The position numbers and the translations under genes were made by a program. From contig JAFGXN010000033.1 in NCBI GenBank assembly GCA_016936615.1, positions 1 through 39,197 on the forward strand: a stretch of 39,197 nt of DNA, in the 5' to 3' direction. The DNA comes from Spirochaetales bacterium (GTDB lineage Bacteria > Spirochaetota > Spirochaetia > JAFGXN01). Under the pieces are notes generated by a model that searched no databases, was not told the origin of the DNA, and worked only from the letters and a program-made list of their open reading frames with translations. Shown one piece after another: positions 15,082-25,707 of this stretch. Position 1 is the stretch's first letter, and each line of letters starts with the position of its first letter.

Positions 15082-17763
15082 TTATTTTTTTAGAAAAAAC
15101 TTACCAACAAACTCTGATGCATCAATAGGGCAGCTGTAATAAAAGCCTTGCACCGAGTGGCAGCCTATATCAGATAAAAATTTTAATTGTTCTAACGTCT
15201 CAACTCCTTCAGCAATAACCTCAAGATTCAAAACTCGTGTCATATCAACAATTATCCGCGCGACAATTCCATCATCTGACTCAGGATAACCCATAATAAA
15301 CGACCTATCAATCTTTATTCTATCCAGTGGAAAATCTTTGATATAACTCAATGAAGAATATCCAGTACCAAAATCATCTAAGGCGATAGTAATTCCCCTA
15401 TCTTTAAGCTCGTTTAACTTTTTGACAACATACTCTCTATTGTTTACCAGAACACCCTCAGTTATTTCAAATTCTAGGTTCTCAGCCTTAACGCCAGTCT
15501 CTTTAATTAAGAAATCAACCTTCTGAATAAAATACTTTTCGTTAAATTGATGTGGCGAGATATTCACAGACATTCTAAACTTATCAGAGAGATATTCTCC
15601 CCACTCCACAACCTGCTCAAACGACCTACGCATTACCCAATCCCCAATATCATTTATCAAACCACTATTTTCAGCTAAAGGAATAAAGATTCCAGGAGAG
15701 ACAAATCCTATCTTCTTATGATTCCACCTGATCAAAGCCTCACAACCAGTCAACTTCTCACCCTCAATCCTAATCTGAGGTTGGAATTTTAATGCAAACT
15801 CTTTGTCACTTATAGATTCTCTCAAATAAGACTCAAGCCTTATCAAATTAACAGAGTTGTCTAACTGTTTTGCCTTATAAAATTTAAATTTATTTGGGCC
15901 TTTCTCAGTGGAAGCCTTTAATGCGACATGAGCATTCTTTAATATTAGATCTGTATTTGAACCATCCTCTGGAAAAACAGAAATTCCTGCATTGCATTTA
16001 AGATACATTGTCTCATCATGAACACGAATTGGCTGCTTCAAATAGTCAAATATATTTAAAACTATAAAATAGAAATCATTCCTAGTTCTTCTTGGAGACA
16101 AAAGTATTCCAAATGTATCACCTTCAAGCCTGGCTATCATTGTTGTAGATCTACACGCTGAATTCAAGGTCTCAGACGCTATCTTCAAGAAATCAGAACC
16201 AAATGACTGCCCATATGTCTCAAGAGATTTCTTATAATCATTTATTGAAACAACAATTACAGCGCAAAGCTGATTCTCCTTCCCTGCCTCAAGCATTAAC
16301 TCTTTCAACCTATTTCTAAAAAGATATGCATTTGGTAATCCAGTTAAAGAATCATAATTCTCCAGCATCTTAGCCTGCTGCTCTTTTAGTTTTAGAATTT
16401 CTAAATCCTCAAAAATCCCTATATAACCATCAACTTTTCTACCATTATTTATAGCCCTAACTGTCAAGAGGCATGGTCTGGTTCCTCCATCAGGAAGGTC
16501 TAAGCTTATTTCGCCTTTCCAAAATGAGTACTCCTCGACACTTATCTTCAATTGATTAAAGAACTCATCCTTGTTTTCAACCGAGTGAATAATATCTATA
16601 GATTGGTTTACAATTTTTTCAACCTCAATCTTGCCATACATGTATAGAAATGAATCATTTGCATAAATTATCGAATACTGACTATTAGCTATGATAATAC
16701 CCTCGCCAGCATTCTTAAAGATCTCACTTGCTATCATCAACTCTCGGTTTGCAATTCCACGAATATAGTTAAGATATCCAATGAAAAAGAGAAGAGCTAG
16801 AATAATAATAACAGAGAAGACTATTACAACAATAATATTTATGTAATTTGAGCGAGCTGTCGCAACATATGGATCTAAATCAAAGAACAAGCGGAAATAT
16901 GCAAGATTCTCTGTCTTTTTCTCATCATAGAAAGGAATAATATCAAGATCCAGATAGGGGATATTTGAATTTACCGCAACCTCATAACTTAAATAATTTT
17001 TTTCTTTAAATCTACGGTTCAACACCATCTTGTTTGTCTTCTTAGAAAAATCATCGATGGTGAAGATTTCAGTCTCAAATGGGATATATCCCCAAGAGTA
17101 GCGCGGATCATGCTTTCCATTTAATAACTGTATTCCAACAGCATTATACTCTCTCTCTGTGAAATAGAAATATTTCATAAACTGCTCACCACGAACAGTA
17201 AAAAGCACTACTGAATCACCATCTTTTCTAGCACAAACAAAGACTCCATCCTCTGAGAATCCAGCAGGGTTATTTGCCTCTTTTTTCAGATAAAAGAGGT
17301 CTGATAGATACAATAAGCTTTGCTTCTCTCCTCTTTCAGATAAATCTTGAAATACTGAGATTGCAAACTCTTTAAACCTATCATTCTCTGAAAATTCATC
17401 ATAGTAGCTATGAAGCAGAGAAAAATACCCATCCTTATTTAATAGAGAGATTCCTGCATAGAGATCACGAGACTCCAAAAATGATGGCAAGTTATTAAAG
17501 AGTGATTCCATATCCTTAATCTGATGACTTCTCGAGTGGACAAAATCGATATCACTTTTAATATTAAAAAAATTACTAACAATCATCTCTTGAAGTACTA
17601 GCGAGCTCTTTTCTAGTTGATTAAAGACCTTAATATTTAACTTTTCAGAAGAGACTGAGATATGGAAATATGCAAAAAAAGATGCAAAGGCTATTGCAAA
17701 GACAAAAATAACTAGATAAATGTAAAATTGTATGCTTTTAAAAAATTCTAGTCTAACAAACAT
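15082..17763 (-). CDS. Membrane sensor with PAS, degenerate GGDEF and intact EAL domains (c-di-GMP phosphodiesterase)
   Basis: 893 residues from ATG 17763, preceded by GGTGG with 4 bases of spacing; a GTG 39 bases upstream is the longer alternative. Order: transmembrane segment (about 14-35), periplasmic sensor of about 270 residues (cache-like), second transmembrane segment (about 308-332), PAS (about 337-455, FKNAGEGIIIANSQYSIIYA), GGDEF (about 470-632) and EAL (about 642-887). The GGDEF signature reads EGDTF, so diguanylate cyclase activity is probably lost and the domain may bind GTP allosterically. The EAL domain keeps CEALIRW, NISPHQF, FEITEG, DDFGTGYSS, KIDRSF, AEGVE and QGFYYS, all metal and catalytic positions. 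It should hydrolyse c-di-GMP in response to a periplasmic signal. Confidence 0.93.
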   Translation of the reverse strand: MFVRLEFFKSIQFYIYLVIFVFAIAFASFFAYFHISVSSEKLNIKVFNQLEKSSLVLQEMIVSNFFNIKSDIDFVHSRSHQIKDMESLFNNLPSFLESRDLYAGISLLNKDGYFSLLHSYYDEFSENDRFKEFAISVFQDLSERGEKQSLLYLSDLFYLKKEANNPAGFSEDGVFVCARKDGDSVVLFTVRGEQFMKYFYFTEREYNAVGIQLLNGKHDPRYSWGYIPFETEIFTIDDFSKKTNKMVLNRRFKEKNYLSYEVAVNSNIPYLDLDIIPFYDEKKTENLAYFRLFFDLDPYVATARSNYINIIVVIVFSVIIILALLFFIGYLNYIRGIANRELMIASEIFKNAGEGIIIANSQYSIIYANDSFLYMYGKIEVEKIVNQSIDIIHSVENKDEFFNQLKISVEEYSFWKGEISLDLPDGGTRPCLLTVRAINNGRKVDGYIGIFEDLEILKLKEQQAKMLENYDSLTGLPNAYLFRNRLKELMLEAGKENQLCAVIVVSINDYKKSLETYGQSFGSDFLKIASETLNSACRSTTMIARLEGDTFGILLSPRRTRNDFYFIVLNIFDYLKQPIRVHDETMYLKCNAGISVFPEDGSNTDLILKNAHVALKASTEKGPNKFKFYKAKQLDNSVNLIRLESYLRESISDKEFALKFQPQIRIEGEKLTGCEALIRWNHKKIGFVSPGIFIPLAENSGLINDIGDWVMRRSFEQVVEWGEYLSDKFRMSVNISPHQFNEKYFIQKVDFLIKETGVKAENLEFEITEGVLVNNREYVVKKLNELKDRGITIALDDFGTGYSSLSYIKDFPLDRIKIDRSFIMGYPESDDGIVARIIVDMTRVLNLEVIAEGVETLEQLKFLSDIGCHSVQGFYYSCPIDASEFVGKFFLKK

Positions 17764-17840
17764 TATACCACCATAACATAATTCTAAACAATTTTTTTCC
17801 ACTCTTCAATTTTTTCATTTCTTTAAAAAAATAATTTTCC

Positions 17841-17870
17841 TTGACTTAAAACTTGCTTAAAAGATATAAT
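17841..17870 (+). promoter_or_regulatory. Sigma70-type promoter of manC-sbcD-sbcC
   Basis: TTGACT (17841-17846), an 18-base spacer and TATAAT (17865-17870) make the clearest vegetative promoter of the window. Transcription should begin near 17877, giving a very short leader that holds AAGGAG (17878-17883) 6 bases before the manC ATG. Confidence 0.8.
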
Positions 17871-17889
17871 CATCTATAAGGAGTAAAAA

Positions 17890-18936
17890 ATGTCAACTGA
17901 TATAATAATTTTAGCTGGTGGAATTGGATCTCGTCTTTGGCCTGTATCTAGCCCTGAACAACCTAAGCAATTTTTCAAACCTTTTGGAAATGAGAGTATG
18001 TTACAAACTACAGTCAAGCGAGGTCTAAAGATTGCTGGTGATGGAAAGATATTAATTGTTACTAATCAAAGTATGGTTGAACTGATGCAGGAAGATTTGC
18101 ATGATTTACTCAAGAATAACCCCAATATACTGATACTACCTGAGCCTGCACGAAAGAATACTACAGCAGCTATTCTTTTTTCTGTATATGTTCTAAACAG
18201 GCTGAGTAATCCAGATTTCCCTGCACTCGTGATGCCTTCTGACCACTTTATAGAGCTCTCTAATTTTATCAAAGACATGCAGATTGCAAAAGAGCTTATA
18301 AACTCCCGAAAAAAGGAGATTATCCTTTTTGGAATAAAGCCTACCGAGCCTGACACAAACTTTGGATATATTAAGGCAGACAAACATAACTCCTCTTCAA
18401 GTTTTTGCGAAATTCTTGCTTTCAAAGAGAAGCCAAACTATGAGACAGCTTTAGAATATTATGAATCTTCACAATATTTTTGGAATGCGGGAATTTTCTT
18501 TTTTTCTAAGAAAAAGATTATCGAAGAGGCTCAGACTCATACTCCAGAGATAAATAGCTTCTTTGCGGAAAAACATCCCGAAGATGAGGTTGAACTTGAT
18601 GGAAACCTAATCAAACTGACAAAGAACTTTCCTAGCCAAGATTTCCTACAATTAAAGAGTAGTCCAATAGATAAGGAAATTATGGAGAAGGCTGAGGGGC
18701 TTGCAATGATTGAGGCAAGTTTCAACTGGTCTGATGCCGGAACTTGGAAAGAGATGTCAGAGTTTCTTAAGTCTTCGGGTGTCAATAATATTGAAAAAGA
18801 GATCAAAGGTTCTGGCAATTTTGCCTTATCCTCAGCTCCAGTAACATTCTGCGGGGTTGAAGACCTAATAGTGGTGGTTACTAATGAGGGCATATTGGTA
18901 ACCAACAAGGATTCATCACATCTGATACAAAAATAA
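17890..18936 (+). CDS. manC: Mannose-1-phosphate guanylyltransferase
   Basis: 348 residues. The enzyme makes GDP-mannose from GTP and mannose 1-phosphate for envelope glycans. The nucleotidyltransferase signature LAGGIGSRLWPVS (8-20) with QPKQF, then PEPARKNTTAAI, MPSDHF, FGYIKA, FKEKP, WNAGIFFF and SFNWSDAGTW are all present. The length matches the monofunctional type; the C-terminal cupin isomerase domain of bifunctional ManC is missing. It is the first gene after a strong promoter and lies 10 bases before sbcD, an unexpected pairing of a sugar-nucleotide enzyme with a DNA-repair nuclease. Confidence 0.93.
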   Translation: MSTDIIILAGGIGSRLWPVSSPEQPKQFFKPFGNESMLQTTVKRGLKIAGDGKILIVTNQSMVELMQEDLHDLLKNNPNILILPEPARKNTTAAILFSVYVLNRLSNPDFPALVMPSDHFIELSNFIKDMQIAKELINSRKKEIILFGIKPTEPDTNFGYIKADKHNSSSSFCEILAFKEKPNYETALEYYESSQYFWNAGIFFFSKKKIIEEAQTHTPEINSFFAEKHPEDEVELDGNLIKLTKNFPSQDFLQLKSSPIDKEIMEKAEGLAMIEASFNWSDAGTWKEMSEFLKSSGVNNIEKEIKGSGNFALSSAPVTFCGVEDLIVVVTNEGILVTNKDSSHLIQK

Positions 18937-18946
18937 CGGGGTTATA

Positions 18947-20194
18947 GTGAATATTTTACACACATCTGATTGGCATATTGGCCGACTTCTCAATGGAAAA
19001 AGACGTTATCAAGAGTTCGAGGGGTTTTTCTCATGGCTTCTAGAAACTTTAGATAGAGAAAAAATCGATATACTCTTGGTAGCTGGGGATATTTTTGACA
19101 ATGCAAATCCGAGCAACCAAGCTCTCGAACTGTACTACAACTTTCTGGCTAAAGCAGCACAGGGCTATTGCAAAAATATTATAATAACTGCGGGAAATCA
19201 CGATTCCCCTTCTGTGCTAAATGCTCCAAAAGAGCTATTAAAATTTTTCAACATATCTGTAATCGGAAATATCACAGAGTCTGAAGAGGATGAAGTTGTT
19301 GTCGTCTCTAAGGAGAATACTCCCCAAGCAATTATCTGCGCTGTCCCCTTTCTACGAGAGCGAGATGTAAGAGAGAGTCAAGCTGGCGAGAGCTGCGACG
19401 ACAAGATCAAGAATTTAATCGAAGGAATTGAGCAACACTACAGTAAGGTTAACTTTTTTGCAGAAAAGAAAAAACAAGAATTAAATTGCAATATACCGAT
19501 TATCTCAATGGGACATCTTTTTATTGCTGGTAGCAAACTTGCCCAAAATGAGCAGGACAAAGAGCTCTATGTCGGGAATCTACTCAGAGTGGGTGCTAAT
19601 ATCTTCCCGGAATCAATTGACTATGTGGCTCTAGGCCACCTTCATGTTTGTCAAACTGTAGATAAGAAAGACTTTATTAGATACTCTGGTTCACCAATAG
19701 CCATGGACTTTGGAGAAGCAAAGATTGATAGAAAAGTTCTCAAGATTAGCTTCGAAGACAAAGAGAAGGTTGTTTCCGAGATTAAGGTTCCGACCTTCCA
19801 GAGACTTGAGAAGATTGAGGGCGATGTAAAGGCGATTATCAAGAAGATAGAAGAGCTAGCTGATTTAAACCAGAGTATTTGGCTTGAGATTGAGTATACT
19901 GGAACAAAGATTGTTACAGAGTTGAAAAACACAATCGATGATTATACAAAGGATACAAACCTTGAGGTGTTGCGTATCAAGAACCGATCTCTAGTTCAAA
20001 GTATTTTAGATGATAATGAGTATCAGTCGCTTGAAGAGCTTGAGGCTGATGAAATTTTTGAGAAGAGACTTGAAAAATCTGAGTTAGATGATGAAGAAAA
20101 GAAGATTATCACTGAGACCTACAAAGAATTACTTGTTATTATCGAAGAAAAAAAGTTAACTGGAGATGAGCCAAATGAAAATACTGAAGCTTAG
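18947..20194 (+). CDS. sbcD: Exonuclease SbcCD nuclease subunit
   Basis: 415 residues starting at GTG, with GGGG upstream. The calcineurin-like phosphoesterase motifs are complete: HTSDWHIGR (5-13), AGDIFDNANPS (46-56), AGNHDSP (82-88), SMGHLFIAGSKLAQNEQ and VALGHLHVCQ. These bind the two manganese ions of an Mre11-type nuclease. With SbcC it cleaves hairpins, palindromes and blocked DNA ends. The C-terminal capping region is rich in Glu and Lys. Its stop overlaps the sbcC start by 20 bases, so the two subunits are translationally coupled. Confidence 0.97.
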   Translation: MNILHTSDWHIGRLLNGKRRYQEFEGFFSWLLETLDREKIDILLVAGDIFDNANPSNQALELYYNFLAKAAQGYCKNIIITAGNHDSPSVLNAPKELLKFFNISVIGNITESEEDEVVVVSKENTPQAIICAVPFLRERDVRESQAGESCDDKIKNLIEGIEQHYSKVNFFAEKKKQELNCNIPIISMGHLFIAGSKLAQNEQDKELYVGNLLRVGANIFPESIDYVALGHLHVCQTVDKKDFIRYSGSPIAMDFGEAKIDRKVLKISFEDKEKVVSEIKVPTFQRLEKIEGDVKAIIKKIEELADLNQSIWLEIEYTGTKIVTELKNTIDDYTKDTNLEVLRIKNRSLVQSILDDNEYQSLEELEADEIFEKRLEKSELDDEEKKIITETYKELLVIIEEKKLTGDEPNENTEA

Positions 20195-23100
20195 ATTTAA
20201 AAATCTTAACTCTCTTTACGGCGAGTGGTCAATAGATTTCACAAATTCAAGATATACAGAAGAGGGAATTTTCTTAATTTCTGGACCTACTGGATCTGGA
20301 AAGACTACGATTCTCGATGCAATTTGCCTTGCTCTATACGGAATGACTCCGAGACTTGAGAAGATTTCTAAGAGTGGTAATGAGATTATGTCAAAAGGCA
20401 CAGCTGAATGTTTTGCGGAAGTAGAATTCCAGACAACCTCAGGTCAATTTCGAAGCTTCTGGTCGCAATCTCGCGTAAAAAAATCTTCTACTGGAGGGTT
20501 TGCTGATGCAAAACATGAGATTGCCTCGTACAACCCCCAACAAAAAGAGTACAAAATTTTAAACTCGAAGAAAAAAGATGTAGCAAAGACAATTGAAGAG
20601 ACTACAGGGATGAATTTCACTAGGTTTAAGCGGTCAATTATGCTTGCACAGGGGGATTTTTCTGGATTTTTGATGGCTAATGCCAACGACAAGGCGCCTA
20701 TCCTTGAACAGATAACTGGAACTGAGATCTATGGAGAGATTTCTGTAGCAGCATACTACAAACACAAAGAAGAAAAGCAAAGGCTCGAAGAGTTGCGTGT
20801 AGCACGTAAGGAGATTGAAATTCTCGATGCAGACTCAGAGGCAGAAATTGAAGAGCAAATTAAAGGATTAGCAAAAGAAAAAAACAGCTCAAAGCAGAAT
20901 CTTGATCAGCTTAACGAGCAGATTTCGAGGGTCACAAGAATAGAAGAGCTGAATAAGGAGCTAGCTGCGACTCAAGAAGCATTTGAGAATCTAAAAAAGA
21001 ATGAGTTAAAAATCAAAGAACAAAGGCAACTACTTGAAAATGCTAAAAGAGCAGACGCATTTGATAGCGAGATAAATGAGATAAAAATTTTAAAAGAGAA
21101 CATAGTTAAAGGGCTAGCTGAATCAAAGCAAACTGAAGAGCTTATTCCTAGAACAGAAGCTTTAATCAATTCTTTTGCCCAAGAAATTGAGACCTTTAAA
21201 CAGAGCAAAGAGTCGGAGTCGAAGCTGCTAAGCGATCTTGAGAATCTAGTAGAGAAGGTAAAAATTCTTGATGAACAAATTAGACTTAAAAGCAAGGATT
21301 TTTCTACACTAAATGAAGAAAAGAGAGCTGCTATTGCAGAACTAGAGGATAGTAATACTAATTTAACTGAGATTAACAATAAACTTGACCAAACAAGAGA
21401 TATTAAAGCTAGTTCCAGCAAATATCTATCAGAAAATATCGATGACAAGGAGATCAGCTCTGAGTTTAGGCTTCTCTCTGAAAAGATAACAAATGCAAAT
21501 TTGCGCAATAAAGAGATTACCTGTGCGAAAGAGGATTTAGAAGAATTAAAACTTGAAAAAGTTAAGATCTCTTCACAAATTGTAGATATTTCGAATAAAA
21601 TTAAGCAACAAGAGACAGCTCTTCAAAATACAAAATTAGACAAAGAGCAGTCACAAGCTAAAGCCAACAAGGTACTCGGTGGATCTACTAAAGAGGAGCT
21701 TACCAGCGAGATCACCAGGCTAAAGGATATACACTACTCAGTCGATGCAAATCTTGAACTATCTCAGCAGAGAGCTCTCCTAGAAGATGGTCAGCCGTGC
21801 CCACTGTGCGGCTCTCTTAGCCATCCACTCACGGCTGAAGAATCAGAGCTCAAGCGCCAGAAGGAAGAGTTAAGGCTCAAAATTGAAAAGTGTCAAGCAA
21901 TTATCAACGAAGTAGCAGATCTCGAGAAATTAATGCTGGAGTTTGATTCTGCTAGCAATAGAGAACAAAATATATTGTTGGATCTTCAGCGAGAGCAGAA
22001 AAGCCTCGAAGAGAAAGCCAACTCCAACGCAGAAAAATCTCTAGCCGCAGAGAAGTCTCTCCAAAAGCTTAATGATGAAAAATTAGCACTAGATAGCTAT
22101 TTAGAACCATTAATAGAGCGATATAATTCTAGCCCCAGTAATCTGCTCGAGATTTTGCAAAAGAGGATAGCTGAATATACTAGACAAGAGAAGATTCACC
22201 AGGAGAACAGAGAGTTGTCTCTGAAGCTTGAAGGTGAGAAAGAGAGATTTACCGAGAAGATTGAGTCAACCAAGAAGCGAATCGAAGAAATTTCCAACAA
22301 ACTTGAGATTCTTGGCCTTGAGAAAATTATCCAAGACCGTAAGAATCTTTTCGGAGATAAAGATCCTGAGATAGAATTGACAACAGCCAAAACAAAGCTT
22401 TCTTCAATAGATAAGAAAATCGAAGAGACTAGCCAGGAGAAAGGAAAACGAGAACGCGAATTAGAAGGTTTCCTTGCAACTATAAAGATTATAAAAAAGT
22501 CCACTAACGACAATATCCAAAGATTGAAAAGTCTTGAAGAAGAAATCTCAACTAAATTAATAGAGAATGGCTTCTCAGATATTGAGAATCTTCTCAGTGC
22601 CAAGCTTACAAAATCTCAACAAGACGAGATTCTCAAAGATATTGATCAGCATAAGACCCAACAAACTAGATTAGAGACGCAAATAAATGAAAAAGAACTA
22701 TCAATTGAAAATATCAAAAGAAGTCTTTTGTCTGACAAAGATCTACCAGTACTACAAGGGGAAAAACTCCTAATCGAAGAAAAAATTGAATCATGTGAAC
22801 GTGAAATTTCAAATCTCCAAAGCAAACTCTCTATAAATGAGAACCAGCAAGAAAAGGCTCGGGAGCTATCTGTAAGAATTGAGAACCAGTCAAAAGAGAC
22901 CGAGAAGTGGGCAAAGCTTTCAGAGCTTATTGGATCTGCAAAAGGGGATAAGTTCAGAATCTTTGCACAAAAGATAACATTTGATGCGATGATTCACCAA
23001 GCTAACCAGCAATTAAAGAAGATGTCTGACAGATTTCTGCTTATCAGCAATCCTGATCCTGAAAAGGCTCTGGAATTTAGCGTAATTGATAACTACCAGG

Positions 23101-23453
23101 CAGGAGAAATCCGCTCGACAAAGAATCTCTCCGGTGGTGAGACCTTCCTGATTAGTCTCTCATTAGCACTTGGATTATCAAAGATGTCAAGTCGCAAGGT
23201 TAAGGTAGATTCTTTATTCCTCGATGAGGGATTTGGAACTCTTGATGAAGATGCTCTTGAAATGGCGATTGAGACTCTCTCGAATCTGAAACAGGATGAG
23301 AAGACAATAGGAATTATCTCCCATGTTGCTACTTTAAAGGAAAGGATTAATAATCAGATAAAGGTTACAACTGTAAATAATGGAAAGAGCAAACTCTCAG
23401 GACCAGGTTGTGTCTACTGCGGATCTAGTAGTCAGACAGATACTCTATTATAG
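20175..23453 (+). CDS. sbcC: Exonuclease SbcCD ATPase subunit
   Basis: 1,092 residues from ATG 20175, which has GGAG at a workable spacing; the upstream ATG at 20166 abuts that GGAG directly. N-terminal Walker [10 protein letters not shown] (37-45), Q-loop region [11 protein letters not shown], two long coiled-coil arms rich in Glu, Lys and Leu, the zinc-hook CPLC (Cys542, Cys545) in the middle, then the ABC signature LSGGE (985-989) and Walker [12 protein letters not shown] (1014-1024). This is the Rad50-like ATPase that clamps DNA and regulates SbcD. The extreme C-terminus is odd: it carries a second CxxC (Cys1079, Cys1082) in a tail that overlaps the 3' end of the convergent kinase gene by 29 bases. 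Confidence 0.97.
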   Translation: MKILKLRFKNLNSLYGEWSIDFTNSRYTEEGIFLISGPTGSGKTTILDAICLALYGMTPRLEKISKSGNEIMSKGTAECFAEVEFQTTSGQFRSFWSQSRVKKSSTGGFADAKHEIASYNPQQKEYKILNSKKKDVAKTIEETTGMNFTRFKRSIMLAQGDFSGFLMANANDKAPILEQITGTEIYGEISVAAYYKHKEEKQRLEELRVARKEIEILDADSEAEIEEQIKGLAKEKNSSKQNLDQLNEQISRVTRIEELNKELAATQEAFENLKKNELKIKEQRQLLENAKRADAFDSEINEIKILKENIVKGLAESKQTEELIPRTEALINSFAQEIETFKQSKESESKLLSDLENLVEKVKILDEQIRLKSKDFSTLNEEKRAAIAELEDSNTNLTEINNKLDQTRDIKASSSKYLSENIDDKEISSEFRLLSEKITNANLRNKEITCAKEDLEELKLEKVKISSQIVDISNKIKQQETALQNTKLDKEQSQAKANKVLGGSTKEELTSEITRLKDIHYSVDANLELSQQRALLEDGQPCPLCGSLSHPLTAEESELKRQKEELRLKIEKCQAIINEVADLEKLMLEFDSASNREQNILLDLQREQKSLEEKANSNAEKSLAAEKSLQKLNDEKLALDSYLEPLIERYNSSPSNLLEILQKRIAEYTRQEKIHQENRELSLKLEGEKERFTEKIESTKKRIEEISNKLEILGLEKIIQDRKNLFGDKDPEIELTTAKTKLSSIDKKIEETSQEKGKRERELEGFLATIKIIKKSTNDNIQRLKSLEEEISTKLIENGFSDIENLLSAKLTKSQQDEILKDIDQHKTQQTRLETQINEKELSIENIKRSLLSDKDLPVLQGEKLLIEEKIESCEREISNLQSKLSINENQQEKARELSVRIENQSKETEKWAKLSELIGSAKGDKFRIFAQKITFDAMIHQANQQLKKMSDRFLLISNPDPEKALEFSVIDNYQAGEIRSTKNLSGGETFLISLSLALGLSKMSSRKVKVDSLFLDEGFGTLDEDALEMAIETLSNLKQDEKTIGIISHVATLKERINNQIKVTTVNNGKSKLSGPGCVYCGSSSQTDTLL

Positions 23454-25662
23454 ATTGATAATCGTAGCTTGAGAGAAACTCAAGCAGCTTATCTCTAACA
23501 TCTTCTTCTTGTAGTTGCTGAGCAATCTTAAGTATCTCTTTTTTACTGCCTAGCCTTGCTAACTCAATTAATTGATCAACACAATCAGCAATCGCAAGAA
23601 GATTATCGCTAAGTTCAGCAGATTGTTCTGTTACCTGCTCAGCGGTTTGTTCTAGTGTAGCTGCAGAACCAGGCAAATCAAGATTGTTGGGGCTATCCTC
23701 ATCTAAGACCTGAATTCCTAGCCTAAGAGAAATTGCATAAAGAATATCTTCAAGCTCCGCAAGACTAAGAGGCTTATGCAAGAAAAAATCTGCACCAGCT
23801 GCAAAAACCTCATCAATCTCCTCTTTAAAAACACTTGCACTAATAATAGTAATAATAATATCGTCATCTTCCCTTATCGCCTTCATTTTCTCCATTGTCT
23901 GAAAGCCATCAAGTCCTGGCATCTTCCGATCTAGAAAGACTAATTCATACTTTTTCTTCTCAAACTCAACTATTGAAGCAGCACCGCTATCAAAGATTGA
24001 AATATTTTTAAAACCCAGATTATGGAGTAATTCTTCCAAAAAATTGCGATTATTAAGCGAATCATCAACAACCATCACATTCAGTTCCAAGAACTTATCT
24101 AAGAACTTATGCTTATCTCTCACTGCTGAATGCTGATTATCTGCAACAATAAAAGACTCGCACTCTTTTGCAGTAATTGTTGCTGTGAACCTACTACCTT
24201 CGCTCTTATTACTACTTACTACAATATCACCACCTAACAACCTAGCGAATTCCCGACTTATTGAAAGTCCTAATCCTGACCCTTCACTCGCAGTGATTCC
24301 TTCATCAGTCTGTTCGAAAATTCTAAAAATTTTCTCATAATCTTCTTCTGCAATTCCACTTCCAGTATCTTCAACCACCATATCCAATCGTTCTTCCTGA
24401 AAGAAAATAGAAATCGCTACGCCACCCTTCTCGGTAAATTTTATCGCATTTCCAATTAGATTTATCAATATTTGACGTATTTTGCCTTCATCAGAGAATA
24501 TACACTTTGGAACATTGTTACTATCAACCCTTAAATACAAACCTTTTTGTTCTGCTTTAATCTTAAACATATCTATCAGATTATCTAGCATGTGACAAAA
24601 ATCAAACTGCGACAAGTTTTTTTTAATTTGACCAAACTCAATTTTTGACATTTCCAGCACATCATTTATCAGACTCAAAAGATGTTCACCACTAGAATTT
24701 ATAACCGCTAGCTTCTCTCTCTGCGTGGCAAGAAGATTGCCCTCTAAGATCAACAACTGAGAATAACCTAAAATTGCATTCAAAGGAGTACGCAATTCAT
24801 GGCTCATATTAGCAAGAAACTCTGTCTTGGCTTTGCTATTAAACTCAGCAAATTCCTTAGCTTTTTGCAACTCTTCGGTTCGTTGCTCAACAATCATTTC
24901 AAGATGATTCTTATAATCGTTTAAAATTTTCTCAGCAGTCTCTTTTTTCGATATCTCTTTCTTAAGCTTTAGATTTAAATTCCTCAGCGACTCTTCGCGG
25001 GAGTGAATTTTCACCGACATATCTTGAATATCATTCATAATAGGCAAAAATTCCTTGCTATAAACTTGAAAGCCAATATCGTGATAATCTCCCGAACTAA
25101 TCTTCTTTATATCCATGCTCAAAGAGTTAACAACATTTTTGATAAGCAAGCGAATTAAAACAATAGTAATAAAAAGAAGAATTCCCAAAGAGATAAAAGA
25201 GGTTAAGACACTAAAAATAATGTACTTTTGTGTATTAGCAACAATCTTCTGATTACTGAATACAACTTCGACCTCTCCAATGACTTTTTCCGAAAAATAT
25301 AAAAAAAAGCTGTCAGTAAGATAAGCCTCTTCGAGAACAACTCCATAGCTCATTTCTCGACCATAACTCATCTCCTCCTGATTATAGACCTCTTTAATTT
25401 GAATAAAAGCAACATCTTCATCCTTAACAAGAGCATTACAAATATTGTCAATCATCTCATAACTAAAACTCCAAAGAGGATCTTTAATACTCTCTTGCAA
25501 ATATTTCCGATATTCCAAAATTTTTGCATCTAGTGAGTCTTTCTCTCGTGAAATCTGTGCGTTAAGATTTATAACTGTCAAAACAATCATCAATGGCAGT
25601 GTTATAACCAGAACAGCAAGAATCAACATATTTGTTAAAGATAACTTAGATAAACCTTTCAT
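23425..25662 (-). CDS. Membrane-bound hybrid sensor histidine kinase with receiver domain
   Basis: 745 residues. Transmembrane segment (about 12-32), periplasmic domain of about 110 residues, second transmembrane segment (about 147-172), HAMP-like linker, coiled coil (about 215-270), HisKA with SHELRTPLN (His288), ATPase with N-box Asn405, G1 EDTGSGI (431-437) and G2 GSGLGLS (461-467), then a receiver with Asp578 (FLDRKMPG) and Lys630. After a Glu/Gln/Ala-rich linker a helical C-terminal domain of about 75 residues follows ([19 protein letters not shown]) that resembles tails of other hybrid kinases but has no clear HPt histidine. The intact H and D sites indicate a phosphorelay to an unlinked HPt or regulator. 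It is the last gene of the 15-kb minus-strand run, 45 bases after the beta-helix lipoprotein, and overlaps sbcC tail to tail. Confidence 0.93.
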   Translation of the reverse strand: MKGLSKLSLTNMLILAVLVITLPLMIVLTVINLNAQISREKDSLDAKILEYRKYLQESIKDPLWSFSYEMIDNICNALVKDEDVAFIQIKEVYNQEEMSYGREMSYGVVLEEAYLTDSFFLYFSEKVIGEVEVVFSNQKIVANTQKYIIFSVLTSFISLGILLFITIVLIRLLIKNVVNSLSMDIKKISSGDYHDIGFQVYSKEFLPIMNDIQDMSVKIHSREESLRNLNLKLKKEISKKETAEKILNDYKNHLEMIVEQRTEELQKAKEFAEFNSKAKTEFLANMSHELRTPLNAILGYSQLLILEGNLLATQREKLAVINSSGEHLLSLINDVLEMSKIEFGQIKKNLSQFDFCHMLDNLIDMFKIKAEQKGLYLRVDSNNVPKCIFSDEGKIRQILINLIGNAIKFTEKGGVAISIFFQEERLDMVVEDTGSGIAEEDYEKIFRIFEQTDEGITASEGSGLGLSISREFARLLGGDIVVSSNKSEGSRFTATITAKECESFIVADNQHSAVRDKHKFLDKFLELNVMVVDDSLNNRNFLEELLHNLGFKNISIFDSGAASIVEFEKKKYELVFLDRKMPGLDGFQTMEKMKAIREDDDIIITIISASVFKEEIDEVFAAGADFFLHKPLSLAELEDILYAISLRLGIQVLDEDSPNNLDLPGSAATLEQTAEQVTEQSAELSDNLLAIADCVDQLIELARLGSKKEILKIAQQLQEEDVRDKLLEFLSSYDYQSIIEYLSDY

Positions 25663-25707
25663 CTATACTCTCTACTTAATTATAGTTTAAAATTTTGAAA
25701 AATGAAA

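Noticed and set aside
20972-21508. A 178-codon Ser/Leu/Phe-rich minus-strand ORF inside sbcC
   Set aside because: This is the antisense of the Glu/Lys-rich coiled-coil coding sequence, a known source of long spurious frames.
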